Assembly: GCA_963680875.1 (NCBI GenBank)
Contig: OY804589.1
Location: 16,450,028 to 16,514,027, forward strand
Direction of reading: 5' to 3'
Length of the DNA: 64,000 nucleotides
Origin: Bathymodiolus brooksi
Lineage: Eukaryota; Mollusca; Bivalvia; Mytilida; Modiolidae
Each line of letters starts with the position of its first letter. Within the stretch, counting starts at the first letter, position 1. The notes under the pieces are model-generated. The model worked only from the letters and a program-made list of their open reading frames with translations. It did not search any database and was not told where the DNA came from. A program made the position numbers and the translations under genes. Below are positions 11,441-22,990 of the stretch, one piece after another.

Positions 11441-12080
11441 TAAAAATTCCGCTAAGCGTGTTAGTCTAGTACAATGCGGACATTATCATCTTCTCGTCCA
11501 ATGCCACCTCTTTTCCCTATAACATAGCTGCACATATTGTTCATTTGACGCTAACCAACAATTACTCACTCACACACTCCATATTACGGTTATACCCACA
11601 ATAACATTAGCCATGTTATTGGAAATAAAAAGACATTTTAGTTTCCTTTAAATAATATAAATGGTGATAGTAATACACTACAGAAAGAGATACAGCAAGC
11701 CATAAACACTCCTCTACTATGTTTAAGGTCGTTTAAATTAGCGGATATATTTTTCTTCCAATCAAATCAAATATGCATAGACAACAGTGTATGTACCATT
11801 TAATATGATCGGGTCAAACCAAATATTATTATATTGGTATATGGTACTTCTTCGCACGCAGCATTTAGAAGAAAGAAAACAGAATGTTTCTCTCGGAATC
11901 TGGATAATGTGTCCGAGTAAGGCGACATGTCTATCCGCTGACTGCTGTTTCAGTGATCTAACACAATAAAACAAATCAAACTAAGCATGGTGGTCTAGTA
12001 CAAAGCAGACCTCATCATCATATCATTTGACATTAATTTGTTCTCGCCATGATATTGTTGAGTCGAAAAAATTAGCTGGT
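11441..12080 (+). mobile_element. SINE S3 tail fragments
   Basis: Two partial copies of the S3 3' half (about 11445-11580 and about 11900-12065), recognisable by GTTAGTCTAGTACAA, CATCATCAT and tails ending in CACTCACTCACA or the TGATATTGTTGAGT core. A further piece is at 11105-11215. The tRNA-like heads are missing. Confidence 0.5.
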
Positions 12081-12084
12081 GGAC

Positions 12085-12400
12085 TATTAGTTCCCGACTA
12101 TACCATCCGCTCAGAAGTCAGTGTTTCGGCACTTGTATGGTATATTATCTATTTTATGAAATTTACAGTTCATAAATAATGTAATTATTATTAAAACTAA
12201 TGTTCTCATCTCACAGGCATAGGTGAACTTAGCCGATTTTTGCTATTCTATTTAGACCCTTATGTTTACTTGCTCCCAAAGACTTTTAATGTATTTGGCT
12301 GTTAATCTTTTACCTGATGAAGGTTATTCCAGAAACGCGTTGTGGGCACTGAATTTGATATCTACGTTTTTATTGCTGGTGTTCTTCAGTAATGTGATTT
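12085..12400 (+). mobile_element. Dispersed family E copy
   Basis: Shares, in order, a CAGTGTTTCGGCACT segment, CATAAATAATGTAATTATTA, CAGGCATAGGTGAACTTAGC, CTTGCTCCCAAAGACTTT and GATGAAGGTTATTCCAGAAA, then a GATATCTACGTTTTTATT end, with copies at 33195, 39420, 43795 and 52895. Non-coding; family not recognised. Confidence 0.6.
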
Positions 12401-12454
12401 TCCTTGTATTGTTACATATAATTTCCATTTTTTTTAATGACATTAATTTTTAAT

Positions 12455-12615
12455 AAGGGTAATACAAAAATTACCGAACTCCGAACAATCTCCCAAAGGG
12501 AAAGTCAAAACTCATAAGTATATAAACAGACAAAATCAGTGAACAACCGGAAAACTGTGAAAACTGTAATGACCCTGACTTGGTACAGACATTTCTAAAG
12601 AAATGGTGGGTTGAA
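12455..12615 (+). mobile_element. Dispersed family D copy (5' part)
   Basis: Shares the AAGGGTAAT..ATTACCGAACTCCG start and the GGTACAGACATTTCTAAAG segment with other D copies, stopping after TGGTGGGTTGAATTAAAT. Confidence 0.6.
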
Positions 12616-12839
12616 TTAAATGACAGATACGAAATTAGTAATACAATATTGTTGATAAAATACAACGCACAAACAAACCTGTTGAAACCTATAGTGTACT
12701 TGGTAACTAAACAATTGCGATAAAATATAACCAAGATAAGAGTGAAATACATTTTAAAAGACTGGGAGCGTTGATTATGAATACCTTTTTGACAATCATA
12801 TCATCTTAGATATTTTTTAAATATAATTAAGATAAGCAA

Positions 12840-13050
12840 GCAGCGTTGTGAGTTTGAATCCCGCGCATGACGAGGTGTACTAGATACAGCATTGTGTGAT
12901 AGTGCATCAGTGCCTTGCGACAGGACGGTGGTTTTCTCTGGATACTCCGGTTTCCGCCACCAATGAAACTGCCCACAACGATAAAATAACTATATTGTTA
13001 AAAGTGGTGTTGAACACCATAACCACACTACAACTACTCATGCATAGGTC
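12840..13050 (+). mobile_element. tRNA-derived SINE (family S2), plus copy
   Basis: Contains a B-box-like GAGTTTGAATCCCGCG, a GACGAGGTGTACT segment, the CGGTGGTTTTCTCTGG block and a degenerate ATATTGTTAAAAGTGG..AACACC tail. Same order as the full-length copy at 53367-53646 except for a different middle. Confidence 0.6.
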
Positions 13051-13204
13051 TCAACTCATCAAATGCGCTTGTATGTGTTTGTTTTTAATTATATTAAAAA
13101 ATGAACGTTTTAGTTAATAAAACAGAGTCATGGAAACAAAATTATCCCATATTCATTGTTTATAGTATTACTCTTGTAATAACGCATGTGTGAATTACCG
13201 TGGT

Positions 13205-13460
13205 TGTTAATATGAGGAACACAAAGTATCTCACTGTAGGAACAGTTTCAATATCCAAATGGAAAATCGTAGAAAATGACAAAATCGATACCCCGAACAC
13301 ACAAATACATGACCACGTACAGGTACTTTAATAAAAGGTGCTGGGATTAAACTAGTTTTATAGAACCAAACCTCCCCTCTTAGTGATATGATGCGGTCAT
13401 GGAAGTGCTTTCCATGCGTGTAAGTGAAATGTCAACCCTCACGCATAACCAGGAGAACAG
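13205..13460 (+). mobile_element. Dispersed family C copy
   Basis: Marked by CCCCGAACACACAAATA, ATGACCAC, TACAGGTACTTTAATAAAAG, GTGCTGGGATTAAACTAGTT, CAAACCTCCCCTCTTAG. Copies at 44195, 54500 and 58720. The layout parallels family D (GGTACAGGCATTT..GGTGGGTTGAATCAG..CCTCCC), so C and D may share an origin. Confidence 0.55.
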
Positions 13461-13650
13461 CGCTATTATAAAGAACGCTGTAATCTTGAACATTATACAT
13501 AATATGCTTAATCTTCATGACACAGAAGTTGTACACGGTTTGTACACATAATAGTGAAACAATAGTCTGCTTTATTATGATTTCGTAATTTATCATTAAT
13601 GTCATACATTTGTATGTAAGATAAAGAGAATATGTACAAGTACCGTTAAT

Positions 13651-13760
13651 GTTTACAGAAAGCAAATCGTCCTTAATCGCAGTTTACGAGAAATCACAGA
13701 CTGTGATTAGACTGTGATTTCTCGTAAACTGCGATTAAGGACGATTTGTTTTCTGTAAAC
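13651..13760. repeat. Near-perfect 49-bp-arm palindrome
   Basis: The left arm starting GTTTACAGAAAGCAAATCGT pairs almost completely with the right arm ending ACGATTTGTTTTCTGTAAAC, leaving about 12 bases between arms. The paralogous sequence near 54985-55030 has only one degenerate arm-like piece and no palindrome. Confidence 0.85.
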
Positions 13761-13954
13761 TGTCAGTTGTTTATCAAAAAAGAAAAATTCAGATTTCATT
13801 CAATATAGAAAGTTGACTGAACTCTTGTACACTTGTCTGATAAAATAAAGTTATAGTGTAACAAAAATAACATTTCTATAATATTATATTTTAATTTTCA
13901 ATTATATTTTTGCAGATACCACACGGGTTAGAGTTACAGTATTTTCGTCACTTT

Positions 13955-14155
13955 CAGCTATATCATGGCCGTCACGTTTATTTGTGAGGAAAATCGGAGT
14001 ACACGGAGAAAGCGCCTACCTAATGCAAATCACTGGAAAACTTTATCACACAAAGTTGTATTGAGTACACATCGCCATGAACGGGGTTCAAACTCGCAAC
14101 TTTAGTGGTGATAGGCACTGATTGCATAGGTAGTTGTTAATGCAACTATTATTAA
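13955..14155 (-). mobile_element. tRNA-derived SINE (family S2), minus copy
   Basis: Minus-strand copy with a TTCAGCTATATCATGGCCGT core, CGGAGTACACGGAGAAAG, ATCGCCATGAACGGGGTTC (B-box side) and the GTGATAGGCACTGATTGCAT head. Same order as the copies at 40278 and 48147. Confidence 0.65.
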
Positions 14156-14625
14156 CAACTATCATAGCACAAGAAAAAATAATTCCTCATAGAAAAAAAT
14201 AATCATATGTTTCTTGCTTTAAGCATGACGATACATGTTTTCTACGGCATATTTTTTACATAATAATTCTATATATGTGAGAGCAATCTCCTACAGTAAA
14301 AGTTTGTTTATTTTTGTTACCATATACCTAATTTTTACTAACAAAAAGTTGCTTTAAATCGAACGGCATTTTTACGGACCTACCTGCTTAACATATATCC
14401 AGAATATTAAAGAAGTCGCTACTCTCTAATTACAAGGATGTGTTTCTATAGGTGTATATCCTAATAACTTCCTTTGTCATAAATTATCAAAATAAACAGA
14501 GATTAAGATATCGCTGGACACATTTTTGATTGAAATTTTCCTTTAATAGTGATATAAAGATAAATAAGCTTATCCATTTGATCGAGGAATGTACAACATG
14601 TTGTCAATTTCGAACATTACGTTAA
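14156..14625. repeat. Duplicated block, copy 1 left part
   Basis: About 470 bp (ATAATTCCTCATAG near 14175 to CGAACATTACGTTAA at 14625) recur at about 25015-25455 and 55918-56387 in the same orientation. In this copy the match stops abruptly at 14625, where the transposase-bearing insertion begins, and homology resumes near 21144. Confidence 0.75.
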
Positions 14626-14640
14626 AGGAGTTGGGCCACT

Positions 14641-15768
14641 AAGTGGTGTTTTTGGCCCTTACTTAAAAACATACAATCGTTAGTTTTTCTTCATAAAAGA
14701 ACACTTCTTTTTTATGTTATGTATTTGTTTTTCACCTAGAGTTCACCTTTCATGGATTCTGGGGCAAAAACATGAAAATAACACAAAAAATGCTGATTTC
14801 TGGAAATTGTTTATAGAAGAAAAAGCAAATGCAGAACAAATCATCCAACTATCACATACAATGTGAAATAGCATATTTACTTACTTCTGAACATCAAAAA
14901 TTATCCTATGGACTATGTGGGGTTATTTTGGAGTAAAGTAATAAAAAAATAACAAAAAACTGAGTATTTCTGGAAATTAACCGTATTGCATATAATACAT
15001 GTATTACAATTGCTTGTATAGTTTTGTTATTGAGTTTTTCAATTGAATAATAATCAATTATCCAATAAAAGTACAAATGGTTTTAATTTTAGATACATTG
15101 TAGGTCAATATTTAAAAAACAAGAAACTGAGAATTTCTGAAAATTAATCATATTGCTATTTTTAAAGCTTGTTTTAATGAATATTTTTAGTTTGGATATA
15201 TTATCTAATAACCCTCGTAATTAATAAACCATGAAAAATAAGTAATAATTATGCTCAGTTTTAGGTAAAAACAGAAAATCAAAAGAAAAGTAGTGGAGGT
15301 TTCTGGAAATATAATCTCAAAATATAGTACAAGTTCCTGATTATTAAGAAAAAAAATTGCCATGACTTCAAAAATTCAAATCCAAAAAAGTTGATTTTTT
15401 TATTTCAATATGAATTCCTCAAGCTTCATTTTTCGTACACCATGATATTGTTAAAAAATATTAAATTAGACTAGAAAATTCTAGATTGACACACTGTTTA
15501 GAAAAATGGAGAAATGAATAGTAAATTGATCAAATTCCAGGCAAACAATTTACTGTGACGGACGCGCGTTTCGTTTATAAACGACTCATCAGCGACGCTC
15601 TTATGGCAAAAATTGCAAAAGCCAAAATAGTATAGAATTGATATTAGAATTGCTAAGTATGAGTTTGTTATATACATGTATATACAATGTACATGTATGC
15701 TAAACACTGATGGTTTGAAGCACAAATTCACATATTTTTCATAAAACATAGAGTTCACAAAGACGACA
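14641..15768. other. AT-rich flank of transposase, no gene
   Basis: Downstream (minus sense) of the transposase stop. Several near-repeats of a TTTCTGGAAATT phrase occur at about 14800, 14968, 15130 and 15300, roughly 165 bp apart. This hints at an old degenerate tandem within the element. No coding frame. Confidence 0.45.
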
Positions 15769-18402
15769 TCATTCTTCAATTGTGCTACTCTCACTCTCGG
15801 AATCTGAATTGTCAACTTGTTGTGCGTCCTCAACAAATTCTCCCCAGTTTCTGACACCATATAACTGTTTTTCATTATGCCTGGCGAATCCTAGATACCA
15901 CAGTACAGATGCTATATGGGAACAGACACCGACAACACGGGCACCGGCGCGACACTTACAGTACCATGCGCTGATCGTAGATTCTGTGAATTGGATCCAT
16001 AGAATATATTGTTTGGAAGATATGTGCCTGCTGTGTATTTTAACTCGGATTAGTCCTGGATCTTCCTTATGAATAAGGATCTGGCTTTCACCATCTAAGT
16101 ACTCCTGGATGTAACTAGGACTAAGTTTCAATTGATAAACCCCACAAGTAATGTTCCTCAATTCCTGTTCGCCTAGGAATGGAAAGTCTTTTATGTCTTC
16201 TGTTATTTCCCATTTAGCAGATTTCCGCTCTAGATTATTTTCTTCCACAAAGCTTTTAAGGGAGTTAATCTCCTTTGAAAGGAACTTCATCTTAGCAGCA
16301 ATAATTTCGTCCTCTTCTGCAGCACCAGATGAGAGTGGACGAAAAATCTTATTGCAAATGGCACAAATAATCTTGATATTTTCGGAAATATATGGCACTT
16401 GATTGGTTGGCAGTATGTTTGCAAAATATTTCCATCTTTTTATACGAGCATTAGCTGCTTCGACTACCCATCGGACCTGGAAGTTAAAAACAAGACAAAA
16501 TAAACTATATATTATGCTAAAATGTCAAAGTCGATCAATCGTGAAAACAGGGGTATACACTTAAAATTATCATGGAGCTAAGCTCATACTTATAAAACCT
16601 CAAATGTTCTACCAAATATCATTGACTTATCAACTCAAGTTGTGTCCCTGACTAACTGAGATGAGCATGTGTGGTTCTTGCTTTATTGAGGTGAGCAGAA
16701 ACTTTAATGTGGACGTTTACTAAAGTTCTTTATTGGAGACTGCTGCATGTTCTCCATGTTTTGTATTTTGCTGTTTTGTTGGATCGTTGTCTCATGGACA
16801 TTAATTCCACATCTCAGTATTTTCCATTCAGAGGAAAAAAGGGTGCTCTCGACTCGCAGCCGCAAGTGATAAAGTTTACCGGTTGCTTGCCCATGGTCGG
16901 TGGTTCTCTTCGGGTACTCCGGCTTCCTCCACCATTAAAAACTGGTCGCCATGATATAGCTGAAATATTGTTGAAAGTGGCGTTAAAACACCAAAAATCA
17001 ATAAATCAATCAATCAATCCATTCAGAGGTAAAAACAACTTGCCTTCGTAACTAGCCGACTAAGATTAGCATCCTCTGTTGACATTTGCTTTTCACCTTT
17101 CTTCAAAAACTTTGGCATCTCTCCTTTTATTCCAATCTCTTCAAGAAGTGGCAATGCATCACGGAAACCTCTGTCTACTATAAAAATGTCATTCTCATTA
17201 ACCCAGTGTTTGATGTCATCTATGTTGTTCTTGATAATATGAGTAAGGATAGAGGCATCATTGTTTTTAGCATCAGCTAGGTATGGGCCATGTACTGCTA
17301 GAAAGTATCCTGTGGTTGTTACTATTACCATAGGTTTTACCAAAGGTCGTCCTTTATGCATTGAATATGACCGTCGCTGGAAAACAAAGTTGTTACTTTT
17401 TTCTATGAATATATAAGTTCCATCAAGAACGATGATAACCTGTGTGTTATCCCCAAAAAGCGACTGTGCTAGAGGTCTGGTGTGGTTCCGTATGACTTCT
17501 TCTCGTGTTATATGCGAAAACCCTAGTTTAGAAGGAACAAACTGATTCATAAGAGCCTTTCTCACTGAATATATTGCCCGTCGCAGACTTGATTTTGAAA
17601 TGTTGAAAAGAGTTGACAGGAATTGGTTTGACATACCAGATTTCATTTTACAAAGGTATATAGCAAGTGACATTCTAATACTTCTAGCTGTGGTGTTTTT
17701 AAGGTAAGGCTCCACTTCTTTGCTTAATTCGTCAAAAAACTGCTTACTAAGGCCTACTAAAGAGCAATAATCTGTTTCACTGAGACTGCCGGCGTTTTCA
17801 AAATCAAGTCTGCATGTTTCATTCTTCTTGCAGAGCTCTCTCATGCGTTGTAACATATCTAAAATATATGTGCGATTGACGAAAGAAGATTCTGTAAGTT
17901 GCAATTGTTTTGCTGCTTCCTCTGTCAAAATTCCATCTTGCAAGTGTTGCGAACAACATCTGTTGCCAGGAGGAAGTATTACATTCTGTTCAACAAAAGC
18001 AGTGGTTCTGCATAACTGTGAAATTACTACTAGTCTTGAACCTGATTTTTTGCATATACAGCAGTACGCGTGTGATTTTGAGGTTGATGGTATAGGCAGA
18101 GAGATAGATGGAGGACTAGACTGTGTCTTTGTGGATGATTCATTCTGATGAGGCTGATGTGTCCGTGCACATACTACTGGCTGGCCTGAATTTTTGTGGC
18201 ATAAATGCCTACATCTATTACAATTAACAGCATTGTCCTTAAATGAATCAATTACAAAAGTTTTCCTCAAGACTTTTTTAATGGCCCTGGAAACCTCCCT
18301 CCTTTCATTTGCTTTCGTCCGTTTTGAGCATAGAACACAGTTGAAATAGTTAGTCTTGTTCCCAAGCATCTCTGAAAATATGGTATTGTATGTAATAAAC
18401 AA
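15769..18402 (-). CDS. DDE transposase with SWIM-type zinc finger (2+ exons)
   Basis: Two exons are visible on the minus strand. The first runs to 17044 and ends ...VTK before a GCAAGT donor; the second is 16476-15769 and starts VRWVVEAANARIKRWK after a TTCCAG acceptor. Both junctions are phase 0, giving a GC-AG intron of 567 bases. The N-terminus has Cys-rich putative zinc-binding clusters (CVLC..CNRC and CCIC..CCSQH). A helix-turn-helix-like region follows. Then comes the catalytic core: first Asp in VLDGTYIF, second Asp in FIVDRGFRD, Glu in VVEAANAR at the start of exon 2. The C-terminal CKCRAGARVVGVCSH is a CxCx(n)CxH SWIM finger; the tail is acidic and Ser-rich. This order fits IS4/IS5-like eukaryotic DDE transposases (DDE_Tnp_4 type). 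A good acceptor (TATTTTCAG) lies at 18372, so the first Met at 18402 may be intronic and an upstream exon is likely. The frames are uninterrupted, so it may be a young transposon or a retained gene. Confidence 0.82.
16842..17018 (+). mobile_element. SINE S2 in transposase intron, with target duplication
   Basis: A 5'-truncated S2 copy contains CGGTGGTTCTCTTCGGGTAC, the core ATATAGCTGAAATATTG and a GTTAAAACACC end with an (AATC)n tail. It is flanked by CCATTCAGAGGaAAAA at about 16825 and CCATTCAGAGGtAAAA at about 17019, a clear target-site duplication. It sits in the GC-AG intron and ends about 24 bases from the donor. Confidence 0.85.
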
Positions 18403-18414
18403 GACTTTAAATTA

Positions 18415-18568
18415 TTATGTGTTTTTTTTTATATGTGCTGTATGTTGTATGCATGTTATGTCATGTATGTGTTGTTCAATGTATAGTCGAATTTAAAAGC
18501 TCGTTAGAGCTTGTGTTATGCTTGTTGTACATGCTTCGACTTTAAATAAAGCGTATTTATTTATTTAT
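18415..18568 (+). mobile_element. Possible LINE 3' tail
   Basis: A T/G-rich stretch with AGAGCTTGTGTTATGCTTG, then AAATAAAGCG and (ATTT)n. This is the style of a non-LTR 3' end with a tetranucleotide tail. Alternatively it is upstream sequence of the transposase gene. Confidence 0.35.
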
Positions 18569-18699
18569 AGTCCTGCACAAAAAATCTACTTAGCATTAAA
18601 ATATGCATGATCTCAAGATTTTTAATACATTTATGTAGCATATTGTGAAAATTGGCAATATTTTTTGTGGTGGAACCTGTCTAATCTAACACCCGTGAG

Positions 18700-18905
18700 A
18701 ATTATTGATCCTGTATAATAATGGTAATAACAAACAAAGTGAAAGACACAATCTGATAAAGTCGAATATGCACCACAGAAATGCTGGGGAACTGTAATGG
18801 CTCCCCTTGGCCTTGACTTGGTACAGGCATTTCAAAGGAAAAGGTGGGTTAAATCGGATTTTAAGGTGCCCCAACCCCTTCCCACCCCTCTTCCATTACG
18901 ATTAA
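18700..18905 (+). mobile_element. Dispersed family D-like copy
   Basis: Contains CCTTGACTTGGTACAGGCAT, AAGGTGGGTTAAATCGGATT and CTTCCATTACGATTAAAA, matching the 3' half of family D. The 5' half is diverged. Confidence 0.55.
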
Positions 18906-20800
18906 AATTGATTTATTAGATTGAGAGAAAAAAAATCTGCTTCTTTTGTTAATCGTGAATGAAATTGGTACATTTTACTTTCATTGTTTTTCAACATGTG
19001 TATTCATACAGCCTGTCTCATCTGACACGATTTTCTAGTTATAATTTCGTTGAGTTAGAGAAGGGAAAATTGAAAATAAACATACCAAAAATATTCATAT
19101 AGTAATACAGAGCTGTATGTACTCTTGCTTAAAGTTTGGTATTGAAATATCCATGCTTGAAGAAAAATCTCTCATGGTTTTAATTGTTCTTGGATATACA
19201 ATAAAAATCAACATTTCAATCAGAAGTCTTCAGTTCACTCAAGAGTTGTTTCATAAGCAAAGGAAATAAATCGAAAAATTAAAAAAAAAAAAATTTCTAA
19301 TATGTAATATGTATTTATGTAAAAAAAAGGTTTACCTCCCCTTTTCATTTGGGGGTAGGTGGGTGGGGGCAGGGAACATATTGTTGTCCACCAACTTCAA
19401 ATCCAGATAGAGGCTCAACTGCCTCCATGTTCAGCTGCCTAGCAATGCATACACCCAATATTGCAATAAGCAGTAAACCCAGGAGAGTGGACTGGCTTAA
19501 CAGTCATGACAGTATGCCCCTCCCACTTTTGGAGAATAATATGAGTGAGTGCTTGCCACTACCCCACCCCAGCCACCTATTTTATTTTATTCAATAACAG
19601 TTAATTTCAGCAGTGTAGGAACATTGTGAGAAGGGGGCAAACTTCTGAAAATTCCAAAAAGTGTGGGGGGAGGGGCAAACTTCAATTTTGAAACCAAGAC
19701 TGTAAGAAGCCAAAAAAGGTCTCTGGACAGAGTTTTATTTTTCTGCACATACAAAATTTTCAGACGAAAAAGTGTGGGGGGGGGAGGGAGGGGGACAAAA
19801 GTATATGGTTGCCCCTACCTCTGGCTCCTCCACTGAATGTGTACCATGTTTAAAAGAAGAATGAAGAAATTAATGGTAACTACAAGATGTTTGAGACTTG
19901 TTTCGAAATGGATTATCTCCCCTGCATTTTTTAATTTTTTTTTTATTTCTGTATAAGATTAATAAGAATGTTAAGTTTTTCTTCTTTATTTTATCCTAAG
20001 AACATTGAAATTAAATATGTCATAAGGCACTAAACAAATTATTTGCAAAAATAAGCAATAAATTATTTTTTTTGCAGTTGAATTTCATAGTCAAGACCAT
20101 AGCGCTATTGTTTATTCCAAAGAATAAAATAAAAAACGTAAACCTCAAACATGTCGTCTGCTCAGTGAAAAAGTGCTCTTTTGAGACTGAACAATTGATT
20201 TGTTTGTAAACGGTACCCGTTTGTAAAGGATACATTGGGTTTGAGAATATCGAAAACAAAGTCAATTGAGATATAACTAAAATACTCTTTCTAGAAGTCC
20301 TATAATCTTTGAATTATGTGCACCCAAACTTGTTTACGTAAATTGACCATTGCCGGTAACAAAAACTGCACTTAGTTTTGTAAAACTGTTATATATTTCA
20401 AAAGAATTCTTAAAAACATTAAAGGAGAGTACTACAGTCCAAAGATTTCTCCATCGCTTTCATACATAACTCATCTTTATTAACTTATTTCTTCAGAGAT
20501 AAACACTCATTTGTAAGGAATGTATCTCGGGGATTAGGCATATCATGCAATACATTAATAACGGAAATGTACATTGTTTTTACCTACCTCATCCTATTTA
20601 AGTCATATTTAGAGCATTCAAAGTAAATTCTGATGTGATAAATGTTGTACATACTCTCTTTCATAGGTCCGACTGATTCCGTTCTCTTCCATCAAACTTG
20701 CATTCCGAATCGTTTGTCTAGTGTCGTTCCGTATTCGGTTCCAAAATTACGTAATCCGGAAAGATAAACAAATCGAAAATCAACCGTTTTTTCTGTTGTT
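18906..20800. other. Low-complexity and unassigned sequence
   Basis: Strand-asymmetric G tracts at about 19350-19375, 19665 and 19775-19795 (runs of 5-9 G) lie within otherwise AT-rich DNA. No convincing exon was found, although the missing first exon of the transposase may lie here. Confidence 0.4.
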
Positions 20801-20806
20801 TAATGC

Positions 20807-20905
20807 GGCGCCAAGCCTCGCCCATGGATTTTTCGCCTGAAAATGTCTTTATTTAAAGAGATTTTTATTTTAAAACAAAGATAATGACGGGCGAGGCCTG
20901 GCGCC
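20807..20905. repeat. GC-rich 17-bp inverted repeat
   Basis: GGCGCCAAGCCTCGCCC at 20807-20823 pairs with GGGCGAGGCCTGGCGCC at 20889-20905 with one mismatch; the spacer is about 65 bp of AT-rich DNA. Conspicuous in this base composition. Confidence 0.75.
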
Positions 20906-21954
20906 CATAGGTAAAACTCTTTCAAAGGTAACTATTTCGAGGAATTTTTGGTCAAACCTGAAATAGAAGCTACTTTGGGCGCACTATGCTTTAATATAGG
21001 TGGAATTAAAGAGCCTCATTTTTTCATTTACTATCGTATTTAGTCTTGAAATGGTGCACAAGCCAAACATTTTCATGTATAAATCTACTTTAAAAATGAC
21101 TGATTTACAGGGCCGTATACTGAGTTCCTGGCTCTTCTCCTTTGTTCCTCAAAATTTAGTTACTTTAGAAATTAGCGGTTTAATTTTATTTTTTTTTAGA
21201 TTAATAATTCTTTTGTGATTGAAGAGTTTATGTTTCTTGAAATAATGAATTTTCTGAAAATGGTTTTTTGTCTTATTTTCATTATCATCATTATTCATTC
21301 TGTTATTTTTCTGTTTATTTGCACAATTATCAAATATTTTTGTATTTATGATACTAAGTAAGAAAAACTGTGCTTGCGTGACGATTTGCATCAAATCGAA
21401 AAAATATATAAAATATATCCGTGTTTCCAAAAATGTACAGTAGAGTTTGCTATGTCCCCGCCTGAACACTCAATTTAAGCTGGCTAGAAAACTAATTTAA
21501 TAAAAAAAAATAAAAAAATCTACGTTCCGACATTGACTTCATTATTCATATTCTACTTCCGATTTCCGGTATATCAATGCATTACAACCAAAGGATGACA
21601 CACTAATAAATTATAAACCTAGATATACGACTAAGCATAGCATTCTCGAGACTCTTTTTTTTTTGTCTTTTTATTTTTTAACCACATTTCTACCGTCAAG
21701 AGCGAGCTGTCCGTCAATGTGCATAGTGAAGATGTAAATTCTAGGCTACAATTTGATAAATATTGAATACTAGAATAGCATAGAATATCGTCTTTAATCT
21801 ACAATTAAAGTTTGCTATGCAAACCGGGGAAGAGGGCTATAGCTTCCTTTATATAGACATGTAGCTGGGATAATGGATAGTGTTTTCAGGTGATAAATAT
21901 ATGATTGTGTCGTACATTTCCCACTTTCTTTTTAATGTTAAGCTTATATCCGTA

Positions 21955-22085
21955 AGGAGAGTTTGAAGATACCAAAGGGATAACCAGAAGCCGTAAATAG
22001 AAGGACAAATAATACAATGACCAAAAGAAAAACAGACAGAGACAAACAAGGATTTACAAAACACTACACAGAAAACGAAAGATTG
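21955..22085 (-). mobile_element. Dispersed family A copy feeding the 26-bp array
   Basis: GATACCAAAGGGATAACCAG, AATACAATGACCAAAAG and CACTACACAGAAAAC lead straight into the first AAAGATTG unit of the array. Confidence 0.65.
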
Positions 22086-22990
22086 TGCGACACGAACTTT
22101 ACTAAAGATTGAGCTACACGAACCTTACTAAAGATTGAGTGTCATGCACCTTACTAAAGATTGAGTGTCATGAACCTTACTAAAGATTGAGTGTCATGAA
22201 CTTTACTAAAGATAGAGTGTCATGAACCTTACTAAAGATTGAGTGTCATGAACCTTACTAAAGATTGAGTGTCATGCACCTTACTAAAGATTGAGTGTCA
22301 TGAACCTTACTAAAGATTGAGTGTCATGAACCTTACTAAAGATAGAGTGTCATGAACCTTACTAAAGATTGAGTGTCATGAACCTTACTAAAGATTGAGT
22401 GACATGAACCTTACTAAAGATTGAGTGTCATGAACCTTACTAAAGATTGAGTGTCATGAACCTTACTAAAGATTGAGTGTCATTAACCTTACTAAAGATT
22501 GAGTGTCATGAACCTTACTAACGATTGAGTGACATGAACATTACTACAGATTGAGCGACAGGAAAATTAGCTAACGATTGAGCAACACGAACTTAACAAA
22601 AGATTGAGTGACACGAACCTAACTAAAGATTGAGTGACACGAACCTAACTAAAGATTGAGTAACACGAACCTGACTAAAGATTGAGCTACTAGAATCTAA
22701 CTAAAGATTGAGTAACACGAACCTTACTAAAGATGGAGCGACAAGAACCTAACTAAAGATTGAGCAACACGAACCTTACTAAAGATGGAGCGACACGAAG
22801 CCTACTAAAGATGGAGTGACAAGAACCTTACTAAAGATGGAGCGATACGAAGCCTACTAAGGATGGCGCGACACTAACCCTACTAAATATGGAGCGACAA
22901 GAACCTTTCTAAAGATGAAGAGACACGAAACATACTAAGGATGGAGCGACACTAACCATACTAAAGATGGAGCGACAAGAATCTTACCAT
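22080..22990. repeat. 26-bp minisatellite (about 35 copies)
   Basis: Tandem ACTAAAGATTGAGTGTCATG-type units with period 26. The centre (22140-22500) is homogeneous and the right part diverges (GATGGAGCGACA variants). The matching sites in the two related blocks (about 26260 and 60607) have one unit only. Confidence 0.93.

Larger units (their letters stand above)
14624..21143 (-). mobile_element. Putative 6.5-kb DNA transposon carrying DDE transposase
   Basis: The flanks match one uninterrupted region of another block (about 56370-56460), so the interval between them is an insertion here or was lost there. The left boundary is just after TTAA at 14622-14625. The two ends are similar in inverted orientation: both begin AAAGGAG, share GCCA at the same offset and share GGCCCT about 30 bases in. 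The only transposase frame in the window lies inside. This supports a DNA transposon, possibly of a TTAA-targeting family. A clean TTAA is not seen at the right edge, where a few flank bases seem lost. Inner contents: AT-rich 3' flank, transposase, LINE tail, family D-like piece and G-rich tracts. Confidence 0.5.

Noticed and set aside
15498..15875. Separate minus-strand gene of 125 residues overlapping the transposase end
   Set aside because: Overlaps the transposase frame in another phase, with no recognisable domain; treated as a shadow.
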